In this document: positions 1-10,500 of the stretch, piece by piece
Layout of the letters: each line of letters starts with the position of its first letter
Position numbering within the stretch: the stretch's first letter is position 1
Source: Siphonodentalium dalli
Lineage: Eukaryota > Mollusca > Scaphopoda > Gadilida > Siphonodentaliidae
Assembly: GCA_032622095.1 (NCBI GenBank)
Contig: CP136062.1
Span: 153,880,875-153,944,874, forward strand
Direction: 5' to 3'
DNA length: 64,000 bases
Notes under the pieces: model-generated
What the model was told of the DNA's origin: nothing
Seen by the model: only the letters and a program-made list of their open reading frames with translations
Database searches by the model: none
Translations under genes and position numbers: made by a program

Positions 1-1
1 A

Positions 2-139
2 AGCAAGATAACTCCCGCCCATGATTATGGGCATAAAGTTTGTGATAGAAGAGTAACGGGACAGGACTCGGTCCAAAACAGCATCAACCCAACCGATATA
101 TCCCAAGCTGTTGTAGACAGAGAAGACTTATCATCTTAA
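2..139 (+). CDS. possible 3'-terminal coding exon of an upstream gene (partial)
   Basis: The frame is open from the window edge for 45 codons and ends in TAA at 137-139. The translation begins SKITPAHDYGHKV and ends VVDREDLSS. The KITPAHD stretch recalls a motif of class I aminoacyl-tRNA synthetases of the valyl type, but the rest does not, so I do not name a function. An AATAAA signal follows 95 bases after the stop, as expected for a last exon. The next coding exon (3945) belongs to a different gene. A 45-codon open frame can arise by chance in AT-rich DNA, so confidence is low. Confidence 0.3.
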   Translation, partial: SKITPAHDYGHKVCDRRVTGQDSVQNSINPTDISQAVVDREDLSS

Positions 140-233
140 TCAGTCCCCATCTATAAATATTTGGTTTGAAAAATTATGTTTTATTCAGGTTTTTTCCATT
201 GATTTCTGTTGAAATTATGGTCCTTAGAAAATT

Positions 234-239
234 AATAAA
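234..239 (+). promoter_or_regulatory. candidate polyadenylation signal AATAAA
   Basis: Canonical AATAAA 95 bases after the stop codon of the possible terminal exon at 2-139. The hexamer is common in AT-rich DNA, so its weight comes only from its position. Confidence 0.3.
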
Positions 240-378
240 CCTTGGCGAAAAGCTACCTTTGTGGGATACTCATTGCATTGTACTTAATTGTCAAATATAG
301 AGCTAATTTGAACAAGAATCTATATGTGAACAAGCAAAGTTCGACTTTGCGTTAAGCATGATCTTTGCTATATCTTAA

Positions 379-765
379 GGAGGAGGTCAAATGAAACATT
401 TTGAATGGGGATTTCCATGCAAATCTCTACAGCAAAAGTTATATATGAAGAACTAAAGCAGCCATACCATTAAACAGACATAACATTTAATTGGCGGCTG
501 GGCTTGGTAAATAGGCAATTTTTGCAATAAATTTATTTTTGAGAATTATTTTTTGGAAATACAACACTTGACTAAGCTTTGAAAAAGACAAAAAAAATGA
601 AAATCAACATTCTAATGGAGCAAATTCCAAGCCGACCCACCAGATAAATGTGTATTGTTTTCAATTCCGCACAAAGTCGCACCCAGAAATACTTTCAACT
701 GTAACTTTTGCTGCGTAGATTTTTCATGGAAATGCCCATTCATAATTCATCACTTGACCTCCTCC
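379..765. mobile_element. 387-bp element with ~75-bp imperfect terminal inverted repeats
   Basis: The left end (GGAGGAGGTCAAATG, then GGGATTTCCATG and AGCAAAAGTTA) is repeated in reverse complement at the right end (690-765, TAACTTTTGCTG ... GACCTCCTCC). No coding potential lies between. The superfamily is unknown because I could not define a clear target duplication. Confidence 0.6.
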
Positions 766-778
766 ATAATACAGTACC

Positions 779-931
779 GGTAATGCCCTAAATAATTGAC
801 TGCTTAACCACAGCAGTATTATGGGTAATTTTTAAGGATTTAGTCGAAAATATGGCTTGTTGCCATTCATCGGAAAGCACTCAGTGAGAGCTTTCCGGTG
901 AATGGCAACATGCCATATTTCCGACTAAATC
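779..931. mobile_element. Tc-A fold-back MITE, right arm truncated
   Basis: Shows the Tc-A left arm (TAATGCCCTAAATAATTGAC) and the central palindrome around 881 (TTGCCATTCATCGGAAAG and its complement). The right arm stops after CCGACTAAATC, about 60 bases short of the full 213-bp form. Confidence 0.75.
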
Positions 932-969
932 TTGTGTGCAATCTTCTCTGTGTATAAATGTTGCAAACA

Positions 970-1421
970 GGCCTCAAAATATGATGCCGGTCATAGGCTA
1001 TATATACCACCACAGCTGGCTGGTGTAACTAAATTCACCCTCTGGGGACCTCATTCTGCTTCAAGGCCTCATTTCCTCTGGAAAATATCTTTATTATCAA
1101 ATTAATAAGTTTTTTTAATTTCTTTAGAAATTTCTTTTGAAAGTTTCTTTTCCTTTTTTAGTGAATACTTTCTCTATACATGTATCCCCAAATTGGCAGA
1201 CAAGACAATGCATATCGAGGTGCCCAATGGGTGCACATCACCATCTGGGAACTTATATCTGAGTCTAGGTCTCCGGTAGCAGATGAGGCCATGCATAATG
1301 AGGTCCCCAGAGGATGATTTTGGTGATGATAGTCTGCTGTGCCAGGTAGCATTACTAAATTCACCCTCTGGGGACCTCATTCTCCAAATGTCTGGCACCA
1401 TATTTTGAGGCAGGTTGTTAT
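970..1421. mobile_element. GAG-family inverted-repeat element
   Basis: Bounded by CAGGCCTCAAAATATG on the left and CATATTTTGAGGCAGG on the right. Inside are inverted copies of the GAGGTCCCCAGAGG / CCTCTGGGGACCTC module. Both flanks carry a related ~27-bp sequence (942-968 and 1422-1448, ending ATAAATGTTGCAAA). This could be a long flanking duplication or part of the element. Confidence 0.6.
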
Positions 1422-1449
1422 ATCTTCTCGGTGCATAAATGTTGCAAAT

Positions 1450-1732
1450 GTATAGTAGAAGTGATTGTGTAATTTGCCCGGAATTATGTGAGAGTGAAAG
1501 AAAGAAGAAAAACATTTACCATCTCCTAGCTACAGTTGTCTGTTTTTTTAAACATCTGATTTATTATCCTGTATATTCTACCAGAGAGGAATGTGTCAAT
1601 GGCCCCTAAGGCCATAGCAATAAAATAACCTGGTTTACCTACATTTAGGTTCAAAAGAAGTAGATGCATGCACAGGAGGGATAAAAATAAAAACAATATT
1701 ATGCATCACCACCACTATAATGATAAATAGAT
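1450..1732. other. no feature recognised
   Basis: AT-rich sequence. I see no exon, RNA gene or known repeat module. Confidence 0.5.
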
Positions 1733-1881
1733 AGAACGACACACGTGTTTGAACTGGTTAACGTTAATGCACCAGTTTGTTGTGACGCGATGGTAAAACG
1801 AGAACCGGAGGTTCAAGTTTTACCTCACGGCACGACAAATGAGTGCCATAACGTTAACATGTTCACACAACTGTGTTGTTC
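1733..1881. mobile_element. 149-bp imperfect fold-back element
   Basis: The two halves are inverted copies: AGAACGACACACGTGT, GTTAACGTTA and GGTAAAAC on the left match complements ending GTTGTTCT on the right. A TA dinucleotide flanks both ends. It looks like a MITE of a family not otherwise seen in this window. Confidence 0.6.
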
Positions 1882-2256
1882 TATGTTTATTGCACACTCA
1901 GAAGATTGCAGCTTGTAACATATTAACATTTAGGTCGATATTGTTGTATTTAATTGAACAAACATGTGCTTAATGTAGACTATACCCCATAATTTAGCGA
2001 AGACATTTTCTGTTAAAGTTGACGTCGCCAGTGACGTTGATGTAATAGGTTTGTTTTGATCAAGAACAATCCACACATTTTTTTATTGAACGTTTCAATT
2101 ATTCTGTATTTTGCTGTATTTCGCAAAATAAATTTTGCTGTATTTCGCACAATGGGTGGGCAATAAATAGCAGAATTGTCCATAAATTTCACAAGATTTT
2201 TTTTAACTCAAATTATATAAATGAACTGAGGTATTTCTTCCTACAAAACTGTACAT
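1882..2256. other. no feature recognised
   Basis: AT-rich with a short repeat of TTTTGCTGTATTTCGCA at 2109-2150. No coding signal was found. Confidence 0.5.
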
Positions 2257-2494
2257 AACCCTTCCATGACTGGAGCTTCCTCAAATTTTGCGAAAACCCT
2301 GTGCCAAATCTTTCTCTTATATATGCGAGTCGCCTATAGGGCACCTCGCATATAAAAGAGAATGCATTGGTCAAACAGTATTTATCTTGATCTTGTAAGC
2401 CAGTGCATTCTCTTGATGGGAGACTCACATATATAAGAGAATGCACTGGCACAGGGTATTTAATGCTGCACCAGCACAGCTCCCGTCATGAATG
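2257..2494. mobile_element. pB-C MITE carrying two diverged core hairpins
   Basis: The left arm reads AACCCTTCCATGACTGGAGC and the right arm GCTCCCGTCATGAATGG. Between them lie two hairpins of the CCAATGCATTCTCTTATATA type, both more diverged than those in pB-A. The TTAA at the right end has decayed. Confidence 0.75.
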
Positions 2495-2499
2495 GAAAA

Positions 2500-2868
2500 T
2501 AAGGTTCGGAAAGCAGAAAAGAGACTCTGCCTTCAACTATTATCTTCACCACATGCTTCATATTTTAATTAGCCAATCATATACCAGTAAAGAAGTTTTA
2601 TTTTTTTTAACAATAATTTATATTGAGGACAAACTTGTAGGAGGGGTTTCTAAACCAGGCTAATAAATTACTGTTGCCTAACCAACTGTATCTACCATTC
2701 TACAGAGTCCTGTATCTTTTACCTTGATATTTGTTAGTGTATGTAACATTTCTCAAGAAGATTATGTTGTTCTATGTAATTACAATAATAGTATTTAGTG
2801 CAGGTAACTACTACCTGTAGCTCATGTTAACCCTCTTATGTCTCAATACTCGTGGATCAATGAGTACT
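2500..2868. other. no feature recognised
   Basis: AT-rich spacer between two MITEs with no exon or repeat module that I recognise. Confidence 0.5.
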
Positions 2869-2872
2869 TTAA

Positions 2873-3264
2873 CCCTTTACCCAACAAACCGGCCAAAACC
2901 GGCCAAATAAAGCTGCAACAGCCTAAATTATCTTGGGTCTGTCTCAATAAAACCATACAAATATGGATATCATTGGAAACGGCTCATTGACCACATTGTG
3001 ATGGTTACAGTTATGCCCTGTGCCAATGCATTCTCTTATATATGCGAGTCGACCATAGGTCGCCTCGCATATATAAGAGAATGCATTGGCCTAAACAAAA
3101 TCTTTTTTTAACACTTTTTACCATTTTTTCTTACATTCTTTAACAATTTTATAATTTTTAATGTGTTAAGCCAATGCATTCTCTTATATATGCGAGGCGA
3201 CCTATGGTCGACTCGCATATATAAGAGAATGCATTGGCACAGGGCCCTTCTGTTGGGTAAAGGG
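2873..3264. mobile_element. pB-A MITE (392 bp), TTAA-flanked
   Basis: Begins CCCTTTACCCAACAAACCGG and ends CTGTTGGGTAAAGGG, with TTAA directly on both sides (2869-2872 and 3265-3268). The arms are asymmetric: about 130 bases on the left and about 20 on the right. Between them lie two inverted core hairpins (about 3025-3090 and 3170-3238). TTAA targets and CCC...GGG ends are hallmarks of piggyBac-type elements. No transposase is encoded. Confidence 0.85.
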
Positions 3265-3268
3265 TTAA

Positions 3269-3733
3269 AGGTATTCAATCTGATTAGATGGTCCCCATAT
3301 CATCAAAGAAACAACAACAACAACATTTCTTCAAAATACGCTTTTAAGTTATCAGAATCGATTAATTACAACAAAATAATGCTAACCACTGTCAACTATG
3401 GTATCATATTTCCCAAAACATGTTATTTATCAATATTTTGTTCAACAAAATATCAACGTATTATCACTTGGGAGTATCACAAAATTTAGCCATATTACCA
3501 CTTGATTTTAGAGTTATCTATTTTCATCTGAAATTTTGTCCGAGACTGTCGGTTTGACGATTCTTTTCTGGGCCACAATTAATTGCGCATCTTGAGAAAT
3601 AACAAACTTCAAAAATTGATATCTGATCACTCTGAGCTTTGATGGGTGGGTTCCTCGACTCAAATCAAATATTTTTTACCTCCAGAGCCAAAGAAATAGT
3701 AATTTGGGAGTGTTAATTTGGATAATGCATCTT
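3269..3733 (+). repeat. interspersed repeat Q, ~460 bp, copy 1
   Basis: Closely related to 51337-51752 and more distantly to 27649-27895. Shared blocks include GGTCCCCATATCATCA, AATAATGCTAACCACTGTCA, TTTTAGAGTTATC and a 3' end near GATAATGCATCTTTAA. The class is unknown. Confidence 0.65.
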
Positions 3734-3754
3734 TAATCGTACTACTTAGAGGGT

Positions 3755-3833
3755 GATAGTGTGGGATAGTGTCACTAAATTCACCCTCTGAGGACCTCCT
3801 TCTGCAAATGGCAGGCAGACTATTTGCAGTCTT
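3755..3833. mobile_element. GAG-family fragment
   Basis: Right half only: AAATTCACCCTCTGAGGACC followed by CTGCAAATGGCAGGC and ACTATTTGCAG. It ends 111 bases upstream of the first CLC exon. Confidence 0.6.
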
Positions 3834-3944
3834 CCGGTTATCCCAGTTATTCTTCACTTTTGCCATGCCGCCACTTCTGGCAGTCGAAGGACCTTTTTGA
3901 CCTTTTAGTTTAATTGTCTTACTAATAATATTCTATCTCTGCAG

Positions 3945-4106
3945 TTCACAGTTACCCCAGTCAAAGACCAGCAGCTGTCCAGAGAACAACAGAATGGCAC
4001 AAGGGACCCGCATCGACTCAGTCCGTTTGACATCCAGGAAAGCCCCCTTGACCAGGACACACTCACGGATAACAGCATCACCGCACTCCTCTCATCAAAG
4101 TTCAGA
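3945..4106 (+). CDS. CLCN7-like: CLC exon 1 of those visible: N-terminal cytosolic region
   Basis: A 162-nt exon between a good acceptor (TTCTATCTCTGCAG) and a consensus donor (GTAAGT), with an unbroken 54-codon frame in phase 0. The translation is hydrophilic and rich in Q, D and S (starts FTVTPVKDQQLS, ends LLSSKFR). It fits the poorly conserved cytosolic N-terminus of intracellular CLC proteins, where sequence matching is not expected. Assignment rests on splice sites, the open frame, and strand and phase agreement with the next exon. The initiator methionine would lie in an exon further upstream that I did not find. It could belong to an unrelated transcript. Confidence 0.6.
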
Positions 4107-4139
4107 GTAAGTATTAGTAAATTAACAAGCCTGAGTTTA

Positions 4140-4573
4140 GTGTGCCTGTCATTTGCAGAATGAGGTCCCCTGAGTGTGAATTTAGTGACACTATCCTGCA
4201 TAGCAGCCTAGCATCACTAAATTCACCCTCTGGGGACCTCATTCTGCTTAGGTCTCATCTTCTCTGGAAAGTTTCTTTATTATCAAATTTCTGTAGAGAC
4301 TTCTTCACATAGATTCTATTTCTTTTTTAGTTTAGTTCCTCTATATCCCCAAATTGGCAGACGACACATTGAATAATCAAGGTTCCCAATGAGTGTACAT
4401 CACAATATTCACCATTTTGGAACTTCAATCTGAGTCTATGTCTCCCATAGCAGATGAAGCCATGCAAAATGAGGTCACCAGAGGGTGAATTTGGTGATGC
4501 TAGCCTGCTATGCGGGATAGCGTCACTAAATTCACCCTCTGGGGACCTCATTCTGCAAATGACAGGCACACTA
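4140..4573. mobile_element. GAG-family element, ~434 bp
   Basis: Ends GTGTGCCTGTCATTTGCAG and its complement (CTGCAAATGACAGGCACAC). Four GAGGTCCCC/GGGGACCTC modules are arranged as two fold-backs around a spacer. It starts 34 bases after the exon donor at 4107. Confidence 0.75.
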
Positions 4574-4599
4574 AACTTCATATCTCATATTATTTGCTG

Positions 4600-5170
4600 T
4601 TTTAACCCTTTCATGATGTGAGTAGCGCTGGTGCAACATTAAGATCCTGTGCCAGTACATTCTCTTATACATTAATGCCCTCAGTAATCGATCCCTTAAC
4701 CCTTTACCCAACAAACCGGCCAAATAAAGCTTCAACAGCCTAAAATATCTTCGGTCTGTCTCAATAGAACCATACAAATATGGATATCATTGGAACCGGC
4801 TCCTTGACCACATTGTGATAGTTACAGTTATGCCCTGTGCCAATGCATTCTCTTATATATGCGAGTCGACCATAGGTCGCCTCGCATATATAAGACAATG
4901 CATTGGCCTAAAAAAAATCTTTTTTTTAAAACTTTTTACCATTTTTTCTTACATTCTTTAACAAGTTTATAATTTTTAATGTGTTAAGCCAATGCATTCT
5001 CTTATATATGCGAGGCGACCTATGGTCGACTCGCATATATAAGAGAATGCATTGGCACAGGGCCGTTCTGTTGGGTAAAGGGTTAACCACAGCAGAATTA
5101 TGGGTACCTTTTCAGTAAATAGTTTTCGCAAAAATTTGGGAAGCTCCAGTCATGGAAGGGAACATAACTA
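4600..5170. mobile_element. three-level nest: pB-A inside Tc-A inside pB-C
   Basis: pB-C left arm (TTTCATGATG ... GTGCCAGTACATTC) and right arm (GGGAAGCTCCAGTCATGG) flank Tc-A sequence (TTAATGCCCTCAGTAATCGA ... CCACAGCAGAATTATGGGTA). The Tc-A is cut at its own TTAA by the pB-A copy at 4700-5082. Removing pB-A and one TTAA restores the Tc-A arm. Confidence 0.8.
4700..5082. mobile_element. pB-A MITE (383 bp), TTAA-flanked
   Basis: Complete element with TTAA at 4696-4699 and 5083-5086. It is nearly identical to the copy at 2873, including both core hairpins, which suggests recent spread. Confidence 0.85.
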
Positions 5171-5192
5171 CCGTACTTAAAATGTGTGTATA

Positions 5193-5405
5193 CAGTAATG
5201 CTCTAAGTAATCGACTTCTTAACCACAGCAGAATTATTGATAACTTTTCAGGATTTAGACGGAAATATGGCTTGTTGCCATTCATCGGAAAGTTCTCAGT
5301 GAGAGCTTTCCGATGAATGGCAACAAGCCATATTTCCGACTAAATCCTGAAAAGTTACCCATAATTCTGCTGTGGTTAAGCAGTTGATTAATTAGGGCAT
5401 TACTG
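5193..5405. mobile_element. Tc-A fold-back MITE, full length (213 bp)
   Basis: Starts CAGTAATGCTCTAAG and ends with the complement, flanked by TA. The element is an almost perfect palindrome of two ~100-base arms meeting near 5300 (GGAAAGTTCTCAGTGAGAGC). CAGT ends with a TA target fit the Tc1/mariner superfamily. The three intact copies (here, 6907, 14431) are all 213 bp. Confidence 0.85.
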
Positions 5406-5419
5406 TTGAGTGAACTTTT

Positions 5420-5711
5420 AAGACTTCCATGAAGCTTCATGAAATTTTGTGAAAACCCTGTGCCAATGCATTTTCTTATATATGTGAGTCTCTCATAGGC
5501 AGCCTCACTTATATAAGAGAATACATTGGCCTCATAATAGTTACCTTGACCTTGTTAGCCAGTGCATTCTCTTATATATGCGAGGCTCCCTATGGCAGAC
5601 TTGCATATATAAGAGAATGCGATGGCACAGGATCTTAATGCTGCACCAGCACAGCTCCCATCATGAAAGGGTTAATGCTACACCACCGCAGCTCCCGTCA
5701 TGAGGGGTTAA
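5420..5711. mobile_element. pB-C MITE with duplicated right end
   Basis: Two core hairpins (5458-5530 and 5562-5630) are followed by GCACAGCTCCCATCATGAAA and GGGTTAA. A second, diverged copy of the same right arm (CCGCAGCTCCCGTCATGAGG) follows immediately and ends in GGGGTTAA. Confidence 0.75.
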
Positions 5712-6740
5712 AAGTCATGATATATTATATCGTGTTAGCAAAGCTAAGAAAGCCAGCTAAGCATGAATTTCCTGGACCAATCCTGGTGGGGCAGGGTGTG
5801 GAAGTTAATTTCACAAGTAGAGTGTACGTTTAAAACTATGCGTGTCTATCGTCATTAATATTCTTCAACAACCTTTTCTTTGGTGATGAGGAGGACATCT
5901 TTCCATGTAGACATATATAGGGGCAATTCCCTCTGGGAAAATGTCACACCTCAACAACATAATTTGTTGAGCCTTTCTAGCCAATCGTTGAAGCTCCATT
6001 GATTTTAGAACGTCCTGACTGTCTGTTTTATATTTAACGGCATTACACAGTCAAACAATTAAGTGTTACTTCTGGGTTACTTGGTGTCAGACGTCATCAT
6101 TGGAATGACTTTTTTCTGTCCCAATAGAATACCTGTTATCCAGTGGGAAATGTCATAATTAGTTTACCTAATCAACTTAGGTAGCAATACACAATTTCTA
6201 CCAATTTTGGCCAACCTGGGAGGGGGTACGTACTGTACTTCAAATCTATTCTGAGCTATTATCTTTGGTCCCATCATGCATGTTTTATTTTCGACAGAAA
6301 TTGTAGGTGTAATCAACTGTCTGTACTTTTGCTTCTTCTTACAATTTGTCAATGAGTTATGCCCCTTGGTTTGCACACACAAAATGCTTTTTTTCACATT
6401 TTTTGACTCAACTTGATCATGTTCATCATAAAAACAGATCATGACAGAGCGAATGTTAGTAAGTAAGCTTCTTGCACCTGTTAGAGCTGAGAAATATTTG
6501 AAATAGAAAAAAGTTATCATTTAAAAAAATGGCTTGCAGATGACATAATTTAGGGGAGAGCAAGATTCGGGCTATTTTCATGTAACCAATAACACAATGT
6601 TGGCCTTCACTGAATATGAAAATCATGTTATGTAATTTGTATCCAAAGTTTTCACTTTTTAGTGAACTTTTCCAGTTTTGTAAAAATTAAACCTTCAAAC
6701 CATTAATGTCACATTTAACACAGGCTACATGCACTGGCTG
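5712..6740. other. no feature recognised
   Basis: About 1 kb of intron. Both strands were read without finding a splice-flanked open frame, RNA gene or familiar repeat. Confidence 0.5.
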
Positions 6741-7185
6741 TTGGGTTTTTTTTGTCCGTCCGAGCAGATCTCAACCATAGGTTGTCAGATCTCCTTGAAA
6801 TTTTCTGGATGTTCACCGCTATCTGGACATTCAATGAAGTGTTCTGAAAATGTTGATTTAATTTACCATCTGCCTTCAGGAGTATCTCAGCCATAGGTTA
6901 TAAGTACAATAATGCCCTAATTAATCGACTCCATAACCACAGCAGAATTATGGGTAATTTTTCAGGATTTAGTCGGAAATATGGCTTGTTGCCATTCATC
7001 GGAAAGCTCTCGGGAAGAGCTTTCCGATGAATGGCAACAAGCCATATTTCCGACTAAATCCTGAAAAATTACCCATAATTCTGCTGTGGTTATGGAGTCG
7101 ATTAATTAGGGCATTACTGTATGCCCACTCTGGGTGGTATGCCGCATGGCGGTATGCACCGGTCAACAGCCCAGCTTTAGTTTTT
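6741..7185 (+). repeat. pearl-like repeat fragment split by a Tc-A insertion
   Basis: The left part has TGTCCGTCC, GATCTCAACCATAGG and a GGATGTTCACC block. The right part (7122-7185) reads TGCCCACTCTGGGTGGTATG and on to GCACCGGTCAACAG. It matches the tail of the 60331-61196 element (TATGCCCACACTAGGCGGTA). Tc-A at 6907-7119 interrupts it. Confidence 0.65.
6907..7119. mobile_element. Tc-A fold-back MITE, full length (213 bp)
   Basis: TA-flanked (6905-6906 and 7120-7121). The host repeat has an uninterrupted relative at 61128-61150, which supports precise insertion at TA. Confidence 0.85.
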
Positions 7186-7189
7186 CTGA

Positions 7190-7270
7190 AAACCCCTCCA
7201 GATGAGTAATAGATCATTCCAATGTAGACTTTTATAACTGAGTAAGAAAATACATTTACTTCAGAAAGGG
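7190..7270 (+). repeat. repeat shared with 46105-46195
   Basis: ACCCCTCCAGATGAGTAATA, ATTCCAATGTA and TTATAACTGAG match 46110-46180. A shorter match occurs at 9737-9765. It appears to be part of the repeat that continues at 9690-10108. Confidence 0.5.
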
Positions 7271-7293
7271 TCAATCAAGGTTCGTTACCAGGC

Positions 7294-7482
7294 AGACGAC
7301 ACATTGCATAATCGAGGTTCCCAATGGGTGTACATCACAATATTCACCATTTGTGAACTTCAATCTGAGTCTACACAGGTCTCCCATAGCAGATGAGGCC
7401 ATGCAGAATGAGGTCCCCAGAAGGTGAAATTGGTGAGCATCACTAAATTCACCCTCTGGGGAACCTCATTCTGCAAATGACA
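7294..7482. mobile_element. GAG-family element, partial
   Basis: Contains GCAGACGACACATTGCATAA, CCCAATGGGTGTACATCACA and a terminal fold-back of GAGGTCCCCAGAAGG with CCTCTGGGGAACCTC. The same internal segment recurs at 4345-4560 and 59846-60061. Confidence 0.7.
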
Positions 7483-7698
7483 GGAACCTTATTCTACCAC
7501 CATGGCTGATCCGAGAACAAATTGCTAAAATGCACCTCATTTAAAACTAGATTTAAAATTTCCCGATACTTAAAGTTACGCAAGGCATTTGCTGTTGGTA
7601 CAGCTGAAAAATCATACCAAGTTTGTTAAATCATTATTACCAAGATTAACATGAAAAAAATTGAAGGAATTTGATCTTATTTTCCTTATTAATTATCA

Positions 7699-7949
7699 AG
7701 CCTTGAAATAGGGTGTCTGTCATTTGCAGGATGAGGTACCCAGACGGTGAATTTAGTGATGCTATCCCTCATAGCGGGCTAGCATCACCAAATTCACCCT
7801 CTGGGAACCTCATTCTGCTGAGGTGTAAGCAGAATGAGGTCCCCAGAGGGTGAATTGGTGATGCTAGCCCGCTATGCGGGGTAGCATCACTAAATTCACC
7901 CTCTGGGGACCTCATTCTGCAAATGACAGACACCCTATTTGCAGGCTTG
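7699..7949. mobile_element. GAG-family element, compact 251-bp form
   Basis: Begins AAGCCTTGAAATAGGGTGTC and ends GACACCCTATTTGCAGGCTT. It consists of two fold-back modules back to back with almost no spacer, so it is the clearest view of this family's termini. Confidence 0.75.
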
Positions 7950-8211
7950 TCAATTATCCTCCAGTGACAAAATTCTGCATGTTGAAATGTTTGTAAATAT
8001 GCACTGTAACAGTCAGTAATATTTACATTTCAGTAACAATATTTAACTCTAAATTGCAGATTTATAACATTGATTATGATCAGTTGCATAACAAAAGGCA
8101 TGTGCATTAAGCAACCTGTTCTCTGTTCGTGTGTAAATTTCAGCGCAAATCTCCACTCAAGATCGAAGATATGGCATCTCAAACTAACCCTCGCAAACAA
8201 TTACGCCTGTA

Positions 8212-8597
8212 ACTCAACAGAATGGCCCTGTGCCAATGCATTCTCTTATATATGCGAATCGACCATAGGTCGCCTCGCATATATAAGAGAATGCATTGGC
8301 TTAACACATTAAAAATTATAAAATTGTTAAAGAATGTAAGAAAAAATGGTAAAAAGTGTTAAAAAAAGATTTTTTTTAGGCCAATGCATTCTCTTATATA
8401 TGCGAGGCGACCTATGGTCGACTCGCATATGTAAGAGAATGCATTGCCACAGGGCATAACTGTAACTATCACAATGTGGTCAAGGAGCCGGTTCCAATGA
8501 TATCCATATTTGTATGGTTCTATTGAGACAGACCGAAGATATTTTAGGCTGTTGAAGCTTTATTTGGCCAGTTTTGGCCGGTTTGTTGGGTAAAGGG
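8212..8597. mobile_element. pB-A MITE, reverse orientation, short end truncated
   Basis: The long arm and TTAA (8598-8601) are intact. The short arm starts only at CAACAGAATGGCCC and lacks CCCTTTACC, so the left TTAA is missing. Confidence 0.8.
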
Positions 8598-8601
8598 TTA
8601 A

Positions 8602-9689
8602 CACCACCATTTTGGAAGAAATATTATCTTCCTTTATAGTTTGTGACGTCACGGCCTCACTTGGCTGTTTAACGCTAAGCTGTATCGCATACAATAGTCT
8701 GTCTTTAGATATGAAAATAAATAAAACAGCAGATTGAATGCTTGCTGTGCACAATAAATGATTATCTTTGTGAATATATTATAGTTTAATTCGCGAAAGA
8801 TTGTTTGGTTGTCATAATTTTTACATATAGAACTCATGTGAGTTTGGCCAAGATTGTCACATTCAAATGTTATGCGACCATTAACTGGCTGTTAATTAAT
8901 TGTTTAAATTTACAACGCAAATCATTTTTTGGCTTATAATACATGTATGTAGTCTTCAATAGGCTATGATTGTTAGATTTTGCGCAGAATAACAAACAAA
9001 CACGCCAAAATGAGTTTAGTGTGATAGCCTTTATCCATTTCTGTACATAGGATGAGTAACGCGATGTGAGGCCATGACGTCATGATCTTATAAGTATGGA
9101 CGTGCTGTAATTAGCGGGAGTTTTATATTATGCGATGTGATATCGTTGTTTTTGAGCATAATTGAGAAATGAGAGGTGTTTTATCACACCATGGATGATT
9201 TACTAAATATATTAACGGCCTGATTTGATGATGGTTTCATTCCCCTTTAAAGTATGTGCAAAGCAATGTCGGCACTCGAGTCGCCAAATATCATTTCTTG
9301 GTTTAAAACAAAAGAAGACATTACATGTAACACTTTGCATAAATGTTTAGCAAATATAAGTAAATTTGGTCACATTGAGAAGCAGATTTGTTCTAGGTGA
9401 TATATTCTGATTTGGTTTCAAGTATCGTAATATTCCCTTAACTTGCTGTTCAAAGTTTATACCATCTGATTGTTAGAATGAATTTTAATTCGTGATTGAC
9501 TTTAACTTTAGTTAAAAAAAAAAAAAATAAAAAAAAAAATTCATAGATTACCACCATCAAGACTACCACCATGGCCTGTAACCCTTTCTTTGCTAAATAC
9601 TCATTGACGAGTAGTTATTCCATAGGAAATGTTGTTTGTTTATTATCTGAACTTTTTCCACCAATGAATATGAATCCTTCTGCACTTAA
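8602..9689. other. no gene recognised; A-rich run at 9510-9540
   Basis: About 1.1 kb of AT-rich intron with an interrupted poly(A) stretch near its end. Short open frames here have no splice context or recognisable protein. Confidence 0.5.
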
Positions 9690-10108
9690 TTGTACAATCT
9701 TTTCCTTGGTCTGTTGTCTGATTTTATTACCTGAACATCCCTCCAAACGAATAACAGACTATTCGAGCGAACGGAATAACAATAATCATGTCAAAATAAA
9801 TTATTTTCATAAATTTGATATCCAAATAGTCAGAAAACATCGTCATTGTTATAAACGAATTACACACGGTCATTATTATTGTTGTAATGTTTATGCCCAA
9901 TAATGCGTCCCGAATAAAGTAGTAAATATTTACATTTGTGCATAGTGTCATCCGTTGTGTTCTTTAAAATGGTACGGTCAATGTGGTTGGAACTTTCGAC
10001 CATCTTAGTTCATTTCTAATAATTTGCCACATTCTTTTGATGGCGATAGTGTTTAGATACTAACTGATTGGTTTGTTCAATGAAATAAATGCACAATATG
10101 TCTTTAAG
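9690..10108 (+). repeat. interspersed repeat copy with an empty TTAA site
   Basis: Related to 11300-11647 and 37445-37791, sharing GCGTCCCGAAT, GTAAATATTTACA and CACAATATGTCTTTAA. The two relatives have a pB-B-type end (TTAACCC) directly after AATATGTCTTTAA. This copy instead continues GGTGTCAGAAGG, so it is an unoccupied version of the same target. Confidence 0.65.
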
Positions 10109-10168
10109 GTGTCAGAAGGTCAAGTTTTCTATGAAGGAATCTATAGTATCTGAGGACCACATCAAGTA

Positions 10169-10470
10169 TCTAATATATATTTTGGGACTAATCTGTCTGT
10201 TTGTTTGTTTGTTTGTTAGCAATGGCCGGGAAAACTGCCGGACGGATTTCGACGAAATTTGATACCTAGGGGTACTTTTGTCCGGGTCAAATCGTGACCC
10301 CGACTTGACCTGCAAAATAGTCAATTCAAGGTCAAATCGCGCCTTTCGACTGATTTCGATGTTAGATCCATGGAGGTTTTCAAAACCAGCTATTTGAAAA
10401 TTGGTATCTGAAGTCTGGATGAAAGCAGAGGGGAAACAGCCCAGACGAAGTCGGGTTGCCCTTCTAGTAT
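10169..10470. mobile_element. ~300-bp insertion with a paralogous empty site
   Basis: Flanks (GAAGGAATCTATAGTATCTG on the left, TTATATAACAATAAAAATGT on the right) are joined directly at 28543-28596. The insertion carries a GTTTGTTTGTTTG run and CGGACGGATTTCGACG. It ends CGGGTTGCCCTTCTAGTA. The class is unknown. Confidence 0.6.
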
Positions 10471-10500
10471 TATATAACAATAAAAATGTCATAGTTTAAC

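Noticed and set aside
6741-7274. Protein-coding frames around 6996-7274 on both strands
   Set aside because: The sequence is the Tc-A palindrome, so similar frames appear on both strands. There is no coding evidence.
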